Assembly: GCF_900747795.2 (NCBI RefSeq)
Contig: NC_041395.2
Coordinates: 33,613,632 to 33,677,631 of the forward strand
Reading direction: 5' to 3'
DNA from: Erpetoichthys calabaricus
Taxonomy: Eukaryota; Chordata; Cladistia; Polypteriformes; Polypteridae
Length of the DNA: 64,000 nucleotides
Part shown: positions 31,599 to 43,189 of the stretch, piece by piece
How the letters are laid out: every line of letters begins with the position of its first letter
Numbering within the stretch: the stretch's first letter is position 1
Notes under the pieces: generated by a model
Databases searched by the model: none
Told to the model about the DNA's origin: nothing
What the model saw: the letters and a program-made list of their open reading frames with translations, nothing else
Position numbers and translations under genes: made by a program

Positions 31599-32757
31599 TT
31601 GCTCCACGACACCCCAACCCTTCCTACGACCTCTTGTTTCTTTTATGTCACAGCACATGTGGTGTTCACTGGATGTTCAAACTGTTCTTTATACAGCCTC
31701 CAGTTAATCCAAAATGATGCTGCAAGAATTATTACAAGAACAAGAAACTATGAACACATAATTCCAGTTCTTAAACCCTTACACTGGCTCCCAGTTACGT
31801 TTAGGGCAGATTTCAAAATCCTCCTTTTAACATATAAAGTCTTAAATGGCCAAGGTCTGGTTTACTTGTCTGAACTTATCATGACTTACAAACTAAAGTG
31901 CACATTAAGATCTCAAGATGCCGGTCTGCTTATGATTCCAAGAATTAATAAAATAACAGTGGGAGGTCGAGCTTTTAGTTATAAGGCCCCTAAACTGTGG
32001 AATGGTCTGCCTGCTACTATAAGAGATGCCCCTTCGGTCTCAGCTTTCAAATCCCGGCTGAAGACTCACTACTTCAGTTTAGCATATCCTGACTAGAGCT
32101 GCTGATTAACTGTACAGACTGTATCTCTGTTGTGAGTCATTAGCACTAAAACATAAGTAAAATGATAGTTAGAATTTCTTACCTATCCTGTTTCTCTTCT
32201 CGGTACTCAAATGTGACACTTGGTGCCACAGCCCACCTGCCAAGTTGTTTTGCCTGCCTAAGGTTAAGTCATCCCTAATGGAGGATTGCAGGAATCGTGG
32301 GGTAGAGGGGTCCTTTCATTGGATTGGCTGTCTCCGCTTTGGAATGGCCAATTGGGGGAGGCAGCTTGGTGGCTGAGGTCTCCAGGACTCTAAACAAATC
32401 CAAATCATATTATGTCTTACTATCTACTGTTAAATTCTGCTCCATACTTGTAATATTTTTATTTTTATATTGTACTGAAGATTACTTGTGTTCTGTTCTG
32501 TGTATTGTATTGTATTGTATTGACCACCTTCTTTTTGACACCCACTGCACATCTAACCTACCTGGAAAGGGGTCTCTCTTTGAACTGACTTTTCTAAGGT
32601 TTCTTCCATTTTTTTCCCTACAACCATTTTTTTTTTTTGGAAGTTTTTCCTTGTCTTCTTAGAGAGTCAGGGCTGGGAGGCTGTCAAGAGGTTGGGCCTG
32701 TTAAAGCCCATTGTGGAACTTCTTGTGTGATTTTGGGCTATATAAAAATAAATTGTA
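31599..32757 (+). mobile_element. L2/CR1-group LINE, ORF2 C-terminus and 3' end
   Basis: The frame at 31599-32096 (165 residues) encodes the ORF2 C-terminal region: LIQNDAARIITRTRNYEHI, then PVLKPLHWLPVTFRADFKIL, GGRAFSYKAPKLWNGLPATI and FKSRLKTHYFSLAY. The 3' untranslated part ends in GGCTATATAAAAATAAATTG at 32757. It is 5'-truncated, as is usual for LINEs. The Helitron begins at the next base. Confidence 0.8.
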
Positions 32758-32839
32758 CTAGCCAACCCGCGGCGTAACATACGCCGCATAATTATGTATT
32801 GATGGGTGAACACTTGCTGAACGACACAGTTGTCCAAAT

Positions 32840-33068
32840 GGGGTGGGTTTGTGGATACCACTGTGAATGAATGAATAGATGGACCTCTGGAGAGAGCAAC
32901 ATACAATTGCCCGTGACTGAAAGCGGAATCGTCTGTGACGATGGAGGCCACGCTGGTGAAAGTTACTTTGTCGGTAGGGATAAGTTTCAGCACTTGTTCA
33001 TTAAGGTGTAGCGAGTCTTCGTTGTTGACGCTTAATATAGCTTGCGTACTGAGTTGTTCCGGAGTCAC
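32840..33068 (-). pseudogene. Helitron helicase C-terminal fragment 1
   Basis: The minus frame contains LNEQVLKLIPTDKVTFTSVA and [20 protein letters not shown], matching the end of a PIF1-type Helitron helicase (motif VI region). The upstream helicase motifs are absent. Confidence 0.8.
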
Positions 33069-33235
33069 AGTTGAGAAACACTTTTTTAATGTCTTTTAAG
33101 CACAGGGAAAAAAAATTAACATGTGAAACATCCGTAATGTAATAAGCCACCAAGAAAAGTAACATTGCAACAATGCACGCTACGATCCGATCGCTGTAAA
33201 CAGAAGTGAAAACAAAATCGAGGCTGGTGCATTCT

Positions 33236-33380
33236 TTAACTGCCTTGTAGCGCAATGGTAGTGCTGCTGTTTTGCAGTAAGGACACTGTGGAAGATTTTG
33301 GGTTCAGTTTCCGGTTTCTCCCTGTGTGTATAGCGCTTTGAATACTGAAAACACTGGTATATCAATGTAATGAAGTATTA
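33236..33380 (+). repeat. tRNA-derived SINE
   Basis: A-box-like TAGCGCAATGG (33248-33258) and B-box-like GGTTCAGTTTC (33301-33311), then a tail with TATAGCGCTTTGAATACTGA and ATTATTATT at 33374. It lies inside the Helitron. Confidence 0.7.
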
Positions 33381-33479
33381 TTATTCTTATGCGTCCAGCG
33401 CTCTCTCTCTCGCGCGCGCCTGTATGCGTGTGTGTGTCGCTCGCTCTCTCTCGCTCGCTCGCTGCACGTGTTCCTGCAG

Positions 33480-33612
33480 GCATACCAGTAAGTGAATGAA
33501 AAGATGGAACTCTGGAGAGAGCAACATACAACTGTCCGTGACTGAAAACTGGTTTTGGCAGATACAGGCAAATCTTTTTGAAAGTTTGGCCCTGTGCCTT
33601 ATCAATTGTCAT
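33480..33612 (-). pseudogene. Helitron helicase C-terminal fragment 2
   Basis: The minus frame begins [20 protein letters not shown] and continues [16 protein letters not shown]: helicase motifs V and VI of a Helitron PIF1-type helicase. It duplicates part of fragment 1, showing two helicase-derived copies. Downstream the frame runs into a GAGA/CGCG low-complexity stretch (33395-33465). Confidence 0.85.
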
Positions 33613-33934
33613 CGCAAAGGCAAATCTAACAGGAAATTATCTTCGTGTTAAAGTAAAAGGCAAATTATCCGAAACAAACAAACTGTTTTACACGCTGCAT
33701 ACCAACCCGCAGCGTAGTATACGCCGCATAATCACGCCGCTTTTTTATTGTTTTTTAAGCAGAGGGAAAAAATGAACATTTGCAACATCCGTAACGACGC
33801 TTTCAGTAAGTACAATGCACACGCGTTTAATTTGTCAGCCACTTTTTGCCAGCCATCTTTTCTTGTTTGGGCTGCTTTTGCAGTGTTACCGCTTGTGCAT
33901 ATTAAATCTTGAAATCCTTCAAGTAACTAATTAA

Positions 33935-34557
33935 CCTTTTAACCGCCAACTCCCTAAATGCCAGGATGAATCTGAACAATTTTCGTTTTTTTACTTTACA
34001 TTTATTCAAGCAGTATTTACCTGCTGAAATACCTGCTGAAATACCTGCTGAAATGTTTCAAATAAATGGTTAATCAAAGGACGTAGCTTGAACAAGCGGT
34101 CACGGTTTGGATCTTTCATATCTGGCTCAGATAACGGGCAGCAGTCCAGTTGAGATGCTGGGGATACACCCACTCATCGCCATCATCCGATGCGTCGTCA
34201 TTCACAGTATCATGCAGCGCACGTTGCTGATCATCATTGTCGCTAAAATCTTCTTCAGAACTGCTACAATCATGATCAGAATTATTGTCCAAAATAGCCT
34301 GCAAAACCTCACTTGAAGTCAGTTTACGTTTCGCCATATTCACAGCTTTCACTTTCGAATCACATCACGTGATAGGCCAATACAAGCGCAGAGTTGTCGA
34401 AATACAACGTAGTAATAATACCCACGCCAAACCGTCAGTTATACTACGCGCCAGGCATTCACATAACCACAGGCAAATGTGCCGGATAATTCCGGCAGAA
34501 AGGCGTCAGCAATAAAGCTACGATGCCGGATATATCCGGCAGAGGGCGGTTAAGGGG
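33935..34557 (-). mobile_element. Internally deleted piggyBac-type element
   Basis: Flanked by TTAA (33931-33934 and 34558-34561), with terminal inverted repeats CCTTTTAACCGCC / CCCCTTAACCGCC. A second short motif, CCGGCAGA with ATATCCGG, lies near the right end. At 623 bp it is far shorter than an autonomous copy but retains the start of a transposase frame. Confidence 0.85.
34116..34352 (-). pseudogene. piggyBac transposase N-terminal remnant
   Basis: The 78-codon frame, starting at 34352 or at an internal Met, includes MAKRKLTSSEVLQAILDNNS, DHDCSSSEEDFSDNDD and ends HLNWTAARYLSQI. The LTSSEVLQAIL block followed by an acidic, Ser-rich stretch is typical of the piggyBac N-terminus. The catalytic DDD domain and the Cys-rich tail are missing. 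Confidence 0.8.
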
Positions 34558-34667
34558 TTAACTAACACCCACCCACCCAGCTTGTGAGAAAAAAATGTGC
34601 CCGTTCTTTCATCATTTTGTTGCAGCCTATGAACGACTTGCTGATCACGTTTTCTAGACTCAATATA

Positions 34668-35321
34668 CAGTGGAACCTTGGTTCACGACCAATAATTCGT
34701 TCCAAACCTCTGGTTGTAAACCGATTTGCTGGTGAACCGAAGCAATTTCCCCCATAGGATTGTATGTAAATACAATTAATCCATTCCAGACCGTACGAAC
34801 TGTATGTAAATATATATTTTTAAAGATTTTTAAGCACAAATATAGTTAATTACACCATAGAATGCACAGTGTAATAGTAAAAACATTGAATAACACTGAC
34901 ATAAACACCCAGGCTACCTGCTCAGCTGCATGGGCAGGCTCTCTCTCTCTCAGCAGCAGCCTCCCCAGCCCATACCCCCCACCCCCCCTCTCTCTCTCTC
35001 AGCAGCGTGGGAGCCTCCCCACCCCCTCTCTCAGCAGCGCACGCCTCCCCAGCCCCCCCCCCTCTCTCAGCAGCACGCGAGCCCCCTCCCCCTCTGTCTC
35101 TCAGAAGCACAAGAGCCCTCTCTCTCTCTGTAACATTGCCACAGTTGTAGAAACACTTTTTTTTTTAATGAGTTTTAAGCACAGGGGGAAAAAAATGAAA
35201 AAGAGGCACAGGGCTTATTGGTTTTTAAACACTGCTTCCTTCATTGTGTTTTAACCTCAGTTTTAAAGGATTGCGCGGCTCTCTCTGTTGCGCTGCCTGT
35301 GTGTGAACCAAGGTTCCACTG
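34668..35321. mobile_element. Tigger/pogo-like MITE with CT-rich interior
   Basis: The left end CAGTGGAACCTTGGTTCACG follows TA, and the right end (near 35302-35321) is its inverted repeat, GTGAACCAAGGTTCCACTG. The interior contains imperfect tandem CT/AGCAGC repeats (34935-35130) that create long but meaningless Ser/Leu-rich frames. No transposase. Confidence 0.75.
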
Positions 35322-35606
35322 AGGTTAACTAATGAAAAGTCAACGTGGCTCAGAGCTGCAAGTGGACTGTGGCACAGACAAACAGAAATGACGGCATGTT
35401 TTCCGAGGCGTCGCGTCTGAATTGGTGGGCGTGGCTCTGTGATTTTTTTCGTCGTATCCAATGGTCTAAGAGTTGGTGGGCGTGGCTACTTCCTGCGTGC
35501 GCCTTTGGCGTCTTACTTGTTGGCGGCTTAGTGAATCCACGCCCCTTCCGGCGTGCTTTCCATGGTCGGCTACTTGTCTTCTGGCTTAGTGAATTATATA
35601 TATAGA

Positions 35607-35845
35607 TTGTATTGTATTGTAATTTCCGTCTGTCAATGTGGCTTCTCTTCCAACATCTCCAGCTTGTGTTAGATTAGTTGGTGTTTTCACATAGGCTTGA
35701 GGATGTGTGAATCACTGGGCCCTCTGAGGACTGGCAACCTGTCCAGTGTTTCTTCCTGCCTTGTGCCTGCATCTTCTGGAATGGCCTTCATGTCCCTGAA
35801 ACCCTGAATTGTATTAGCTGGGTTGGAGAATATTATGCATTTCAG
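35607..35845. other. No gene recognised
   Basis: A short spacer between the Helitron and the V5 block. Confidence 0.5.
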
Positions 35846-36400
35846 ATGACTGTAGCCAGACATGTAAATTCACACCCACAATCATAATACTGGACACTTT
35901 TCTGGACAATCTTATATGTGAACCATCTCTTGAAGTACATGGCTTGACCAACTGGCTTATATTTGGTGGGTATTATTCCTAATTTAAAAATTTGTGATCC
36001 TGCAAGAGTTAATGTTTCTTCTGCACTGGATATATGTTACAATTTTAATTTTCCAATTTTGCAGTTTATTTTCTCTTTGTAAGTTTTATGTATATCTTAA
36101 CAAATCTAAATCATTTCATTTTGTTTTTTTTTGTAATTCCAGATTATTACTAACAGTCACATCCAACTGGACTATTGCGTTTTTAACTTGTACTAATGAA
36201 TCATTTTCTTTTAGTTGGAGTGTAAATTCATTTAAGTCATTGTAATTCAGTTATAAGTGTAATCCATTCAAACGTTTTGTGAACATGAGTTATATATAAC
36301 ACGCTTGAGATTTATATATCACATTTTCCAAGCTCAGTAGGCTTTACAAGTACAGATACATTGATGTAACAAGAAAATTAATGTACCTGATCAGTGTTAC
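35846..36400 (-). repeat. Duplicated IGHV-block flank C
   Basis: Similar to 22631-23135 (GACTGTAGCC, ATTATTCCTAATTTAAAAATT versus ATTACTGCTAATTTTAAAAATT, CACATCCAACTGGACT). It marks the low-coordinate edge of the V5 block. Confidence 0.75.
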
Positions 36401-36441
36401 AGAGTGGATCAGAAATTGGGACTGAAGTGGCAAATGTATGG

Positions 36442-36882
36442 TGTCACACACGTGCGCCATGGGAGGCAACTAAAGGGCTTAAGTAAGGGCAGTTCCGAGG
36501 CATACCGGGATGTGGCAGAGTGCACTGACTCTTTTTCTCCCTTTCCTGTAGACCATTCCCGGAAAATTCCACCTGGCTCTCTTGACGTCACTTCCGGGAC
36601 CGAGCCTATGAAAGGAGAGACCTTGCCCGCTCCGGCCCCTGTGATGTCACGTGTGGGCTTGAACCAATGGCTGAAGACCTTCATGAGCCTGTCCCCTATG
36701 ATCTCATTTCCTGTCTTCCCCTTTAAAAGCCTGCACCTTTTCCCTATTCCCTCAGTTCTTTTTTGGACTCGGTTATGTGCACATCAGTGCCGTATTCATT
36801 TAAACAACTTTTGCAGCCAGGAAACCAATTATACGGGTGGCTGCCCCAAACCTTTCTATGACTCTGTGTCAAGTTTGTGACA
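36442..36882 (+). mobile_element. Solo LTR with 4-bp target duplication
   Basis: A 441-bp unit starting TGTCACACACGTGCGCC and ending GTTTGTGACA, flanked by ATGG (36438-36441 and 36883-36886). It contains TGACGTCACTTCCGGG and a TTTAAAAGC TATA-like box near 36721. Its start matches the solo LTR at 62099-62669, so both are one fossil family. Confidence 0.85.
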
Positions 36883-37513
36883 ATGGTTTTAAAGTCCCAG
36901 TCCAATGGTCTTTTACTGGGATGTAGGCACCCAGAGCTTATCCAGGTAGTCGTGAAAATCATGCTGAAAACTCTATTGGAGAAATCTAGTCAAAAAAATG
37001 GTGACTCCATATAAAAATGGGATTAGCCATGGAAGAAAAAGATGATGAAGTAGAATGAATGCAGGAGTCATTCTTGGACAGGAGACAGTTATTGACACAC
37101 TCACCCTTAGTAATACTGAGCTGATCTTGAGGTGTCCATCAGTCTAAAGTGCTTAGAACTGGGATCACTGGAGATGTGAGGCAATAGTGCTAACCACTGC
37201 ATCACCATGCTGAAAAAACATTACTAAAAAAGTTTGCAAAAAACATCATGTAATCTGTGCAAATGAATTCATTGAGTTATTGTTGAAAAACTGCATTTGT
37301 AAGTTGAAAACATGATGTAATATTGAATACATAAATAAAATGTTATATACATTTTATAAGAAAAGGTAAACATGATCCTGTGGTTTTCTGTTTTGGCTGG
37401 TAAGAGCAATACTTGGTAATAAATAAGAGAAAACAAAATAGCATCTTGACTATTAAACTTTTTTTTTTGCTCTAACTCTCAGATAGCAAAAATATTTGTT
37501 TGTGTGGTTTTCC
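36883..37513. repeat. V5 downstream flank shared with other V blocks
   Basis: Includes the SINE remnant (37110-37215) and a segment (37250-37510) with GATCCTGTGGTTTTCTGTTT, found equally beside V3, V4 and V6. No D or J segment. Confidence 0.7.
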
Positions 37514-37552
37514 AGTATTTGTCATAACTTACAATTCACTTCACTCACTGTG
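37514..37552 (-). promoter_or_regulatory. V5 recombination signal (23-bp spacer)
   Basis: Minus-strand heptamer CACAGTG (37546-37552), a 23-bp spacer and nonamer ACAAATACT (37514-37522). Confidence 0.87.
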
Positions 37553-37983
37553 TTTATTTAGCACAGTAATACACGGCCATATCTGAAGTCTGCAGACTGT
37601 TCATTTGTAAGTACAGCATGTTGTTGGAATTATCCCTGCTGATGGTAAATCGTCCCTCAACAGATGTTGCATACCACGTCTTGCTAGCATCAGGTCTTAT
37701 TGTTGCCACCCATTCCAGTCCTTTACCAGGAGGCTGACGAATCCAGTTCATGTAGATGTCACTAAATGTGAACCCAGAGGCTTTACACGATAACCGGTGT
37801 GACTGTCCTGGCAGTACAGTTACAGGATCTGATTCTTGCAGCTTTATTTCAGCAGAAACACCTAAAAAAGATAAAGAGAGAAAAGTAAAGTTTGTTCAAA
37901 TACAGAAAAATGTTGCTATAACTTTATTTTAGGAAGTACTTACCAAAGACATGCAATATCATTAAAATCAACATCAGTCCCAT
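37553..37983 (-). CDS. Immunoglobulin heavy-chain variable segment V5, intact
   Basis: IGHV segment. Leader exon 37944-37983 encodes [13 protein letters not shown] and is nine bases shorter than in V3/V6. An 82-bp intron starts GTAAGT and ends TTTTTTAG. V exon 37553-37861 (309 bp) starts [23 protein letters not shown]1 region is [12 protein letters not shown]2 is [17 protein letters not shown]2 region is [19 protein letters not shown]3 is [20 protein letters not shown], and the second Cys is in AVYYCAK. The frame is open until an in-frame TAA directly before the heptamer, which trimming during joining must remove. The closest relatives in the window are V3, V4 and V6. Confidence 0.93.
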
Positions 37984-38032
37984 TTTAAAACAAGCTGGTG
38001 TTTGTTACATTAACATTAACAGCACTGCCGTG

Positions 38033-38089
38033 CCTTTTATAGCTGCTGGTGAGATCAGATAGGAAGGAATAGTGGAGATGACTTTGCAT
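38033..38089 (-). promoter_or_regulatory. V5 promoter: octamer-like element and TATA box
   Basis: Minus strand ATGCAAAG (38082-38089) and TATAAAAGG (38033-38041), spaced as at the other members of this subfamily. Confidence 0.8.
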
Positions 38090-38319
38090 AAATCTCAGAA
38101 CAGGAGGGTTAGGTATGGTACATCACACAAAATTATATGTCTTGAAACTCAACTTTGTAAGCTATTCAGCTAAACATTTAAATCACCTATTTGAAGATTC
38201 ATTATGAATTCATATCACAACAGCCACATCATCACCGAATGCAATTAAATATGCTATTGATATTTAATCTAATTTTGAAATAACTTGCGAAGTTGTAAAT
38301 TGCAGCTCTCTATACTATT

Positions 38320-38960
38320 TGTGAGTACTGCTAACCATGGATACATTTAAGACATCTATTAACAGTATTTCTGAAAAAAAATATTGTTACGCTTACATCT
38401 GCTGAACCCATTTAAAGCATTAGATAATTATTTCTGTCTAGTACTGGCTATACTATATCTGTTTTATGGGATTTTGTACATGTTTAGGGATCATACAGTT
38501 TCTAACAGTTTTGTTTTTCTCTTTGGGGTTTCTTCTGTGTTTTATGGTGGGGGGTTCACTGAGTCATTTTTAATTGTGCAGTTGTAGCTGTTGTCCCTTC
38601 TGATGCAGCTTTACTATGAGTTTCTTTTTTTCAATTTCTTTTGGTTCCACTTCTCTACTGCTTTACTTTTTGATAATGGCTAATGTAGATGTTGTTAACA
38701 TGCAATGTGATGATACTCTCACCTCCTCAGAAGTGATCCATCCAGCTTTGCAAACCTTTTATTTTACTATAAAATAGAACTGGCGTTTTTGCTAGAATCA
38801 CATTAAAAATCTAAGGATTCATCTTGTGCCTCTTTGTGATGTTATTTCCTGATTGCTGCTTCTTCTGTATCCTCAGATAACTGAGAAATCTTGATTTTGA
38901 TTCAGAAATTATTGAAAATTAGTGATGACAGCAGATTTTCTTATGCGTTTAGTGGAAGAC
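38320..38960 (-). repeat. V5 upstream flank shared with 29.0 kb and 43.2 kb
   Basis: 38325-38410 resembles 29000-29100, and 38450-38960 resembles 43380-43800 (CTTCTGATGCAGCT, TTTTGGTTCCA, ACCTCCTCAGAAG). It shows how far the V-block duplication extends on the promoter side. Confidence 0.7.
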
Positions 38961-41220
38961 AAAATAAAAAATCAGCCACATTAATCAATTATGAAATAGG
39001 AGGTTTTTTATCACAGTATAGTATTTTCAACTCCTATCAAAGATAAAATTTGAATAACCTTCTGTCCTTTCAGTTATCAATTTCAAAGATCTTTGCTCTT
39101 CCCAAACTTACCCAAATACATTCTGATTGTATCACACATGGTTAGAGAACTATTCACTGACTGCCTAAAATGTGTGAAACAAGAACTAGCATAATAATAA
39201 TAATAGCACATTTTATTTATATAGTGCCTTTCACATGCTCAAAGAGCTTATAGGTGATTAGTTCATATCAGACATTTGTAGAGATTCTATCTCAGCTGCA
39301 TAAAATAGTGCCACTTTTGAACCCACATATGCTTAACACAAAGGGTAAAATAAATCATGAAATGACCCAAAGTTAACAGCTTCACATCCCAGAGTGAAAA
39401 ACAGGTCACAGCATCTGGCAAAAAAGACACAAAATGGCAGCATTCATGAAAAAACAGATGGGAAAGACATAAAATTAATTTAACTACTTTAAATACATTT
39501 TCTAATTTTGTTCTGCATATCAACCTGCCTAGTAACAGTACACCACATAAATCCAAAATGGTAGCACACTTAAAAAGCTAAATGGTGTTGTGATAAGATT
39601 AAAGTTAAATGTTTAATTAAATAAGTTATGAATAAATAAATTTGTTAATATTTTATCAATTATACTGATTGTTTTCAGCAAAGAATAAATCTTCTTGACA
39701 TTCTGAAACCCCCAAAGAGACAGAGAGAGTCTGGGAGCATGTGCTGATAGCACACTGCCACATGAAATAAATGCTAAATGAATCCAAAGAAGGTATAGAA
39801 AAAACAGAATCATAACAAGTAGCAGATACAATAGATCCAAGTGAATCAAATGAAAACAATATAATTAAAAGGTATTTTTCAAGCACTTTTGAAGCTATAA
39901 TTATTTCAGCAGTTACAGACCCAAGTAAAGCAACACATCCTATCCAATTACTAAAAGAAGATGGGAGGAAGGAAATTTTGCAATGTAGTAAAGCAGAATT
40001 AAAAGAAAGGTCAATGATCAGAAATCAAAAACACTTGTGTGCTTACAAAACACATGGAAGAAGGTACCAGACCCACCAAGGGAGCAGGAAAGGAAAAATT
40101 AATCAAACATCAGACGCATCCCATGACCCCACCCCCCCTTGTATTATATTCTGTAAATGACCTATGGCTGTTTAATAATAGCTGTAATTTTTGCTTGATA
40201 AATACATAATGAAAAATACAGTGACCCAGAAAATATCTCTTTTAATGAAACTATATGTTTTTAGTCCAAACCAAGAATGACATTTTGAAAAAAATATTAC
40301 ATAAAAATAACTGAATTGCTGAAATTAGGTACTTATCTGAAGGGACAGATGGTAGACAGAGATGTAGTAGATGCAAAGGAAGATTATATTTTAGATATAT
40401 CAGTATTAACTTTAAGAGCCAGCATGAGCTGGATATAAAAAAATAATTAACCAGAAGGCATGTTGAAATGAGCAATTAGCTCCTGAAATGTGCAAAGTCT
40501 GCATCCACTAAGAAAAATTGGCCAAAGGAGAATGTGTTTGTGAGACCAAGAGGGAAATGTACAAGGGTGACCTTTAATCAAGACTGATAAGTAATTAAAC
40601 TTACAAGATAGCTTATTCCACACTTGAGTATGTAACCAAGTTTTATCAAGATGATGTCAAAATTTGCAGCATCTTATGGAAAGATTACAGATTCTTGAGT
40701 ACATGTCACTCCTCTTTTCAGACCAAATCCTTGATGGTTACCTACAGAGTAGTCAATGGGTCTGGACCTACTCTATATATATAAAGAGAGAGCCTTCTGA
40801 GGACCTATGCTTCTTATCGACAACTCACGTCTGCTGCTGAACTGTGTCTGGTATGAAATCTCAATCCAGTCTCTTTTCATGTGTAACTCTTAGTTGATGG
40901 AACAAATGGCCCACCTCCATTTGTAATTCTTACTTCCCCAATATGTTTAAGAACTAACATACCCAGCACTCCAAAAAGGGAAGTCAGTGCATCTATTATG
41001 GTCAATAAAACTCACTAGAGGGCACTCTTTTTGAAACAGCTAAACAAAACAATTGGGTCAACAGGTCAGTTATTGTTATTGTGTTTTGACCTTCTCCGTC
41101 ACATTTTGGTATAATCTATCTGCAATCTATACCAAATAGCAAGACACAAGCAAAAACATAAAAACAAGGATACAGACTCACAGGACAGATAATACAGCCA
41201 ATCAATCAACCAATCAGTCA
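38961..41220. other. No gene recognised
   Basis: AT-rich sequence. 39190-39245 carries TTATTTATATAGTGCCTTTCA, the tail of a common fish retroposon. No V segment or coding exon was seen on either strand. Confidence 0.5.
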
Positions 41221-41800
41221 ATCAATCAATCAATAAATCGATAAGAAAATAAATAATTAAAAATAAACTGAACAAGTACATAGGAAGAAACCATTGAATT
41301 GCCTGGAGGCTGAAAAGACCACCAAAGGTGCTTCTTAGTACTCTGTGGTGGAAGAAACCTGTGTCTAAATGTGTTCCAAAAGACCGCCTCCTGGAGGCAA
41401 TGTAGAGGATTTTTCATGATGGCATCCAATTTTTCTGCCTTCCTCTTTTCCATAACAGCTTCCAGTGTGTCCAGAGTTTGCCCTGTGATGGTGCAGGCTT
41501 TCCTTATAAGTTTGTTCAGGCTTTGTGATTCTTTTGAGCTCAGGTTGCTTCCCCAGGAGACTGCAACTTAGAACAACAAACTGGATACTATGGACTGGTT
41601 GAACATTTCCATCAGCCTGCTGCACATATCAAAAGACCTGAGTTTCCTTAGCAAGTGCAGTCTGCTCTGGCCCTTCTTGTCCAGCACCACTGTGCTGTCA
41701 GATCAGTCCAGTCTGTTGTTTATATGAACTCCCAGGTAGCTTTGCACTTCCATGTCCTCCCCTAGAAAGAAGGACTTACATTTGCTGACCACATGTCAAT
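41221..41800 (-). mobile_element. L2-type LINE, ORF2 C-terminal end
   Basis: Minus-strand frames give EDMEVQSYLGVHINNRLDWS (near 41750), LLRKLRSFDMCSRLMEMFNQ, LNKLIRKACTITGQTLDTLE and VMEKRKAEKLDAIM, the end of an L2-type ORF2. The 3' end is an AATC repeat at 41212-41237. Frameshifted and 5'-truncated. Confidence 0.8.
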
Positions 41801-41985
41801 CATTAGATTTATATAATTTTCTGCAATTAATTGTAATAGTAATAATCTGCAATGGGTTGGTGCCTTGACCAGGGATTGTTCCTGTCTTGTGCCCAATTGC
41901 TTTTTGGGAGCACCTCCTGCTTCCCCTCAACCCTGTTCAGAATAAGCAGGTTTAGATGGAGCGATGGATAATGAGTTTTATGGGT
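41801..41985. other. No gene recognised
   Basis: A short spacer with TAATAG repeats. The GTGGTTGGTGCCTTGACC-like text could be another retroposon tail. Confidence 0.4.
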
Positions 41986-42660
41986 GAATGCCATGATGGA
42001 CACAACTGTTGAACAACAAACATACAAAGACAAGACTGATCTTTGCCAAATCAAACTGAGAGAAACCAAAACCCTCTGGAAAAATTTTGATGAAACCAAA
42101 GTAGAGCTCTCTGGCAATGGCAACACATACCACTGATATCTCTATATGTTATGAAATGAGGCTTACCTTTTGTTTACTGACAGTCAAAAAGGGTGTGTGT
42201 TCCATAATTTGAATGGGTCTTGAGCATATTAAGGAAATCATAAAAACAGAGGGTGCCCAGAGCCTTTAAGAGGGGAATACGCTACCCAGTTTCAAAAAAC
42301 CAGGGGTCCTCCAACAGTCCAATTGCCCAACACACGTGTCCAAAAGCACAAAAGAATGGTGAAAAATGAAAATAGGCTGTGTTAAACTGGCCAGCAGTGA
42401 CTCCTAATCTCAGTCTCATTGAAAACCATTGGAAAGAGCTGAACTGTGCTCTTGAGAAAAGGAATACGGCAAACATTCAAGAGCGGAATGAATTTCAACT
42501 GAGTGGGAGAAAGTAGCTTCTTCCTTTCAATCGGAACTAAGACTCTCTGATTACTTTACAATGTCTTTCACAAGTTGCTGTTTCCAGCTGAAAGCTGTAG
42601 TTTGAACTGGTGTCACTACTTTATTTTGGAAAAGTTATGCAAACATTTGCAGTTTGTTAG
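41986..42660 (+). mobile_element. Tc1-type transposon remnant
   Basis: Plus-strand fragments read LRETKTLWKNFDETKVELSG (near 42055-42115) and VNWPAVTPNLSLIENHWKEL (near 42385-42445), corresponding to the catalytic Asp and Glu regions of a Tc1 transposase. Stops, indels and a missing middle show it is long dead. Confidence 0.75.
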
Positions 42661-42687
42661 TGTATTTTTCACCTTATTCAGGTGCTG

Positions 42688-42741
<54 letters not shown>
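42688..42741. repeat. (CA)n and (TA)n microsatellite
   Basis: About 12 CA copies followed by about 10 TA copies. Confidence 0.9.
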
Positions 42742-42742
<1 letters not shown>

Positions 42743-43060
42743 TGAGGTGGACGGCCGGCAACTCATCCCAGCTGACACATCCAGGCCGCTAGATGGCATT
42801 TCCCATGCAGTATAGAAGTACCCAGGATTCCCGCAGGGCACCATGGGAGATGGAATTCGGTTTCACAGCCCTGTTGGGGACCCTGGGGGCCACTGTGGGA
42901 TGCTGCAGGAAGACAAGGGGATTTTTATTTCCTGTATAGCCCGGAAGTACTCCCAAGTCACGGGGATGGAAGAACTGAAGTACTTCCAGGCTGAAGAAAA
43001 ATATAACTCTTTATCTGACCTGGAAGTGCTATGGAATCACGTGTACTGAAGGACAGGAAC
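42742..43060 (+). mobile_element. Partial solo-LTR-like repeat
   Basis: Contains GGCCGCTAGATGGC, CCCGGAAGTACTCC and GAAGTACTTCCAGG, matching the CCGGAAGTGC-rich LTR-like family. The ends are not clear. Confidence 0.5.
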
Positions 43061-43189
43061 ATTACTGTAATTATTGAAATTATTACTGGGACTTTTTATA
43101 TATATATCAAGGTTTTTGATGTAATATTTATTTTACTACTGTAGTATCAAGGGCAGTTGGAGTTGGGTCTGTGAGACAGGGCCTTCTTT

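Larger units (their letters stand above)
32758..35606 (-). mobile_element. Helitron with recognisable termini and helicase remnants
   Basis: The minus strand starts TCTATATATATAATTCAC at 35606, preceded by A. It ends CTAG at 32758, followed by T, with a hairpin GCGGCGTA-TGT-TACGCCGC (32769-32787) just before the end. This is the classic Helitron structure with insertion between A and T. PIF1-type helicase fragments lie at 32840-33068 ([14 protein letters not shown]) and 33480-33612. A second, imperfect hairpin end at 33702-33728 suggests two overlapping copies. A piggyBac-type element, a MITE and a SINE are nested inside. No Rep domain was seen, so it is not autonomous. Confidence 0.85.

Noticed and set aside
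34862-35254. Ser/Leu/Pro-rich open frame, possible signal or mucin-like protein
   Set aside because: CT and AGCAGC low-complexity interior of a MITE.
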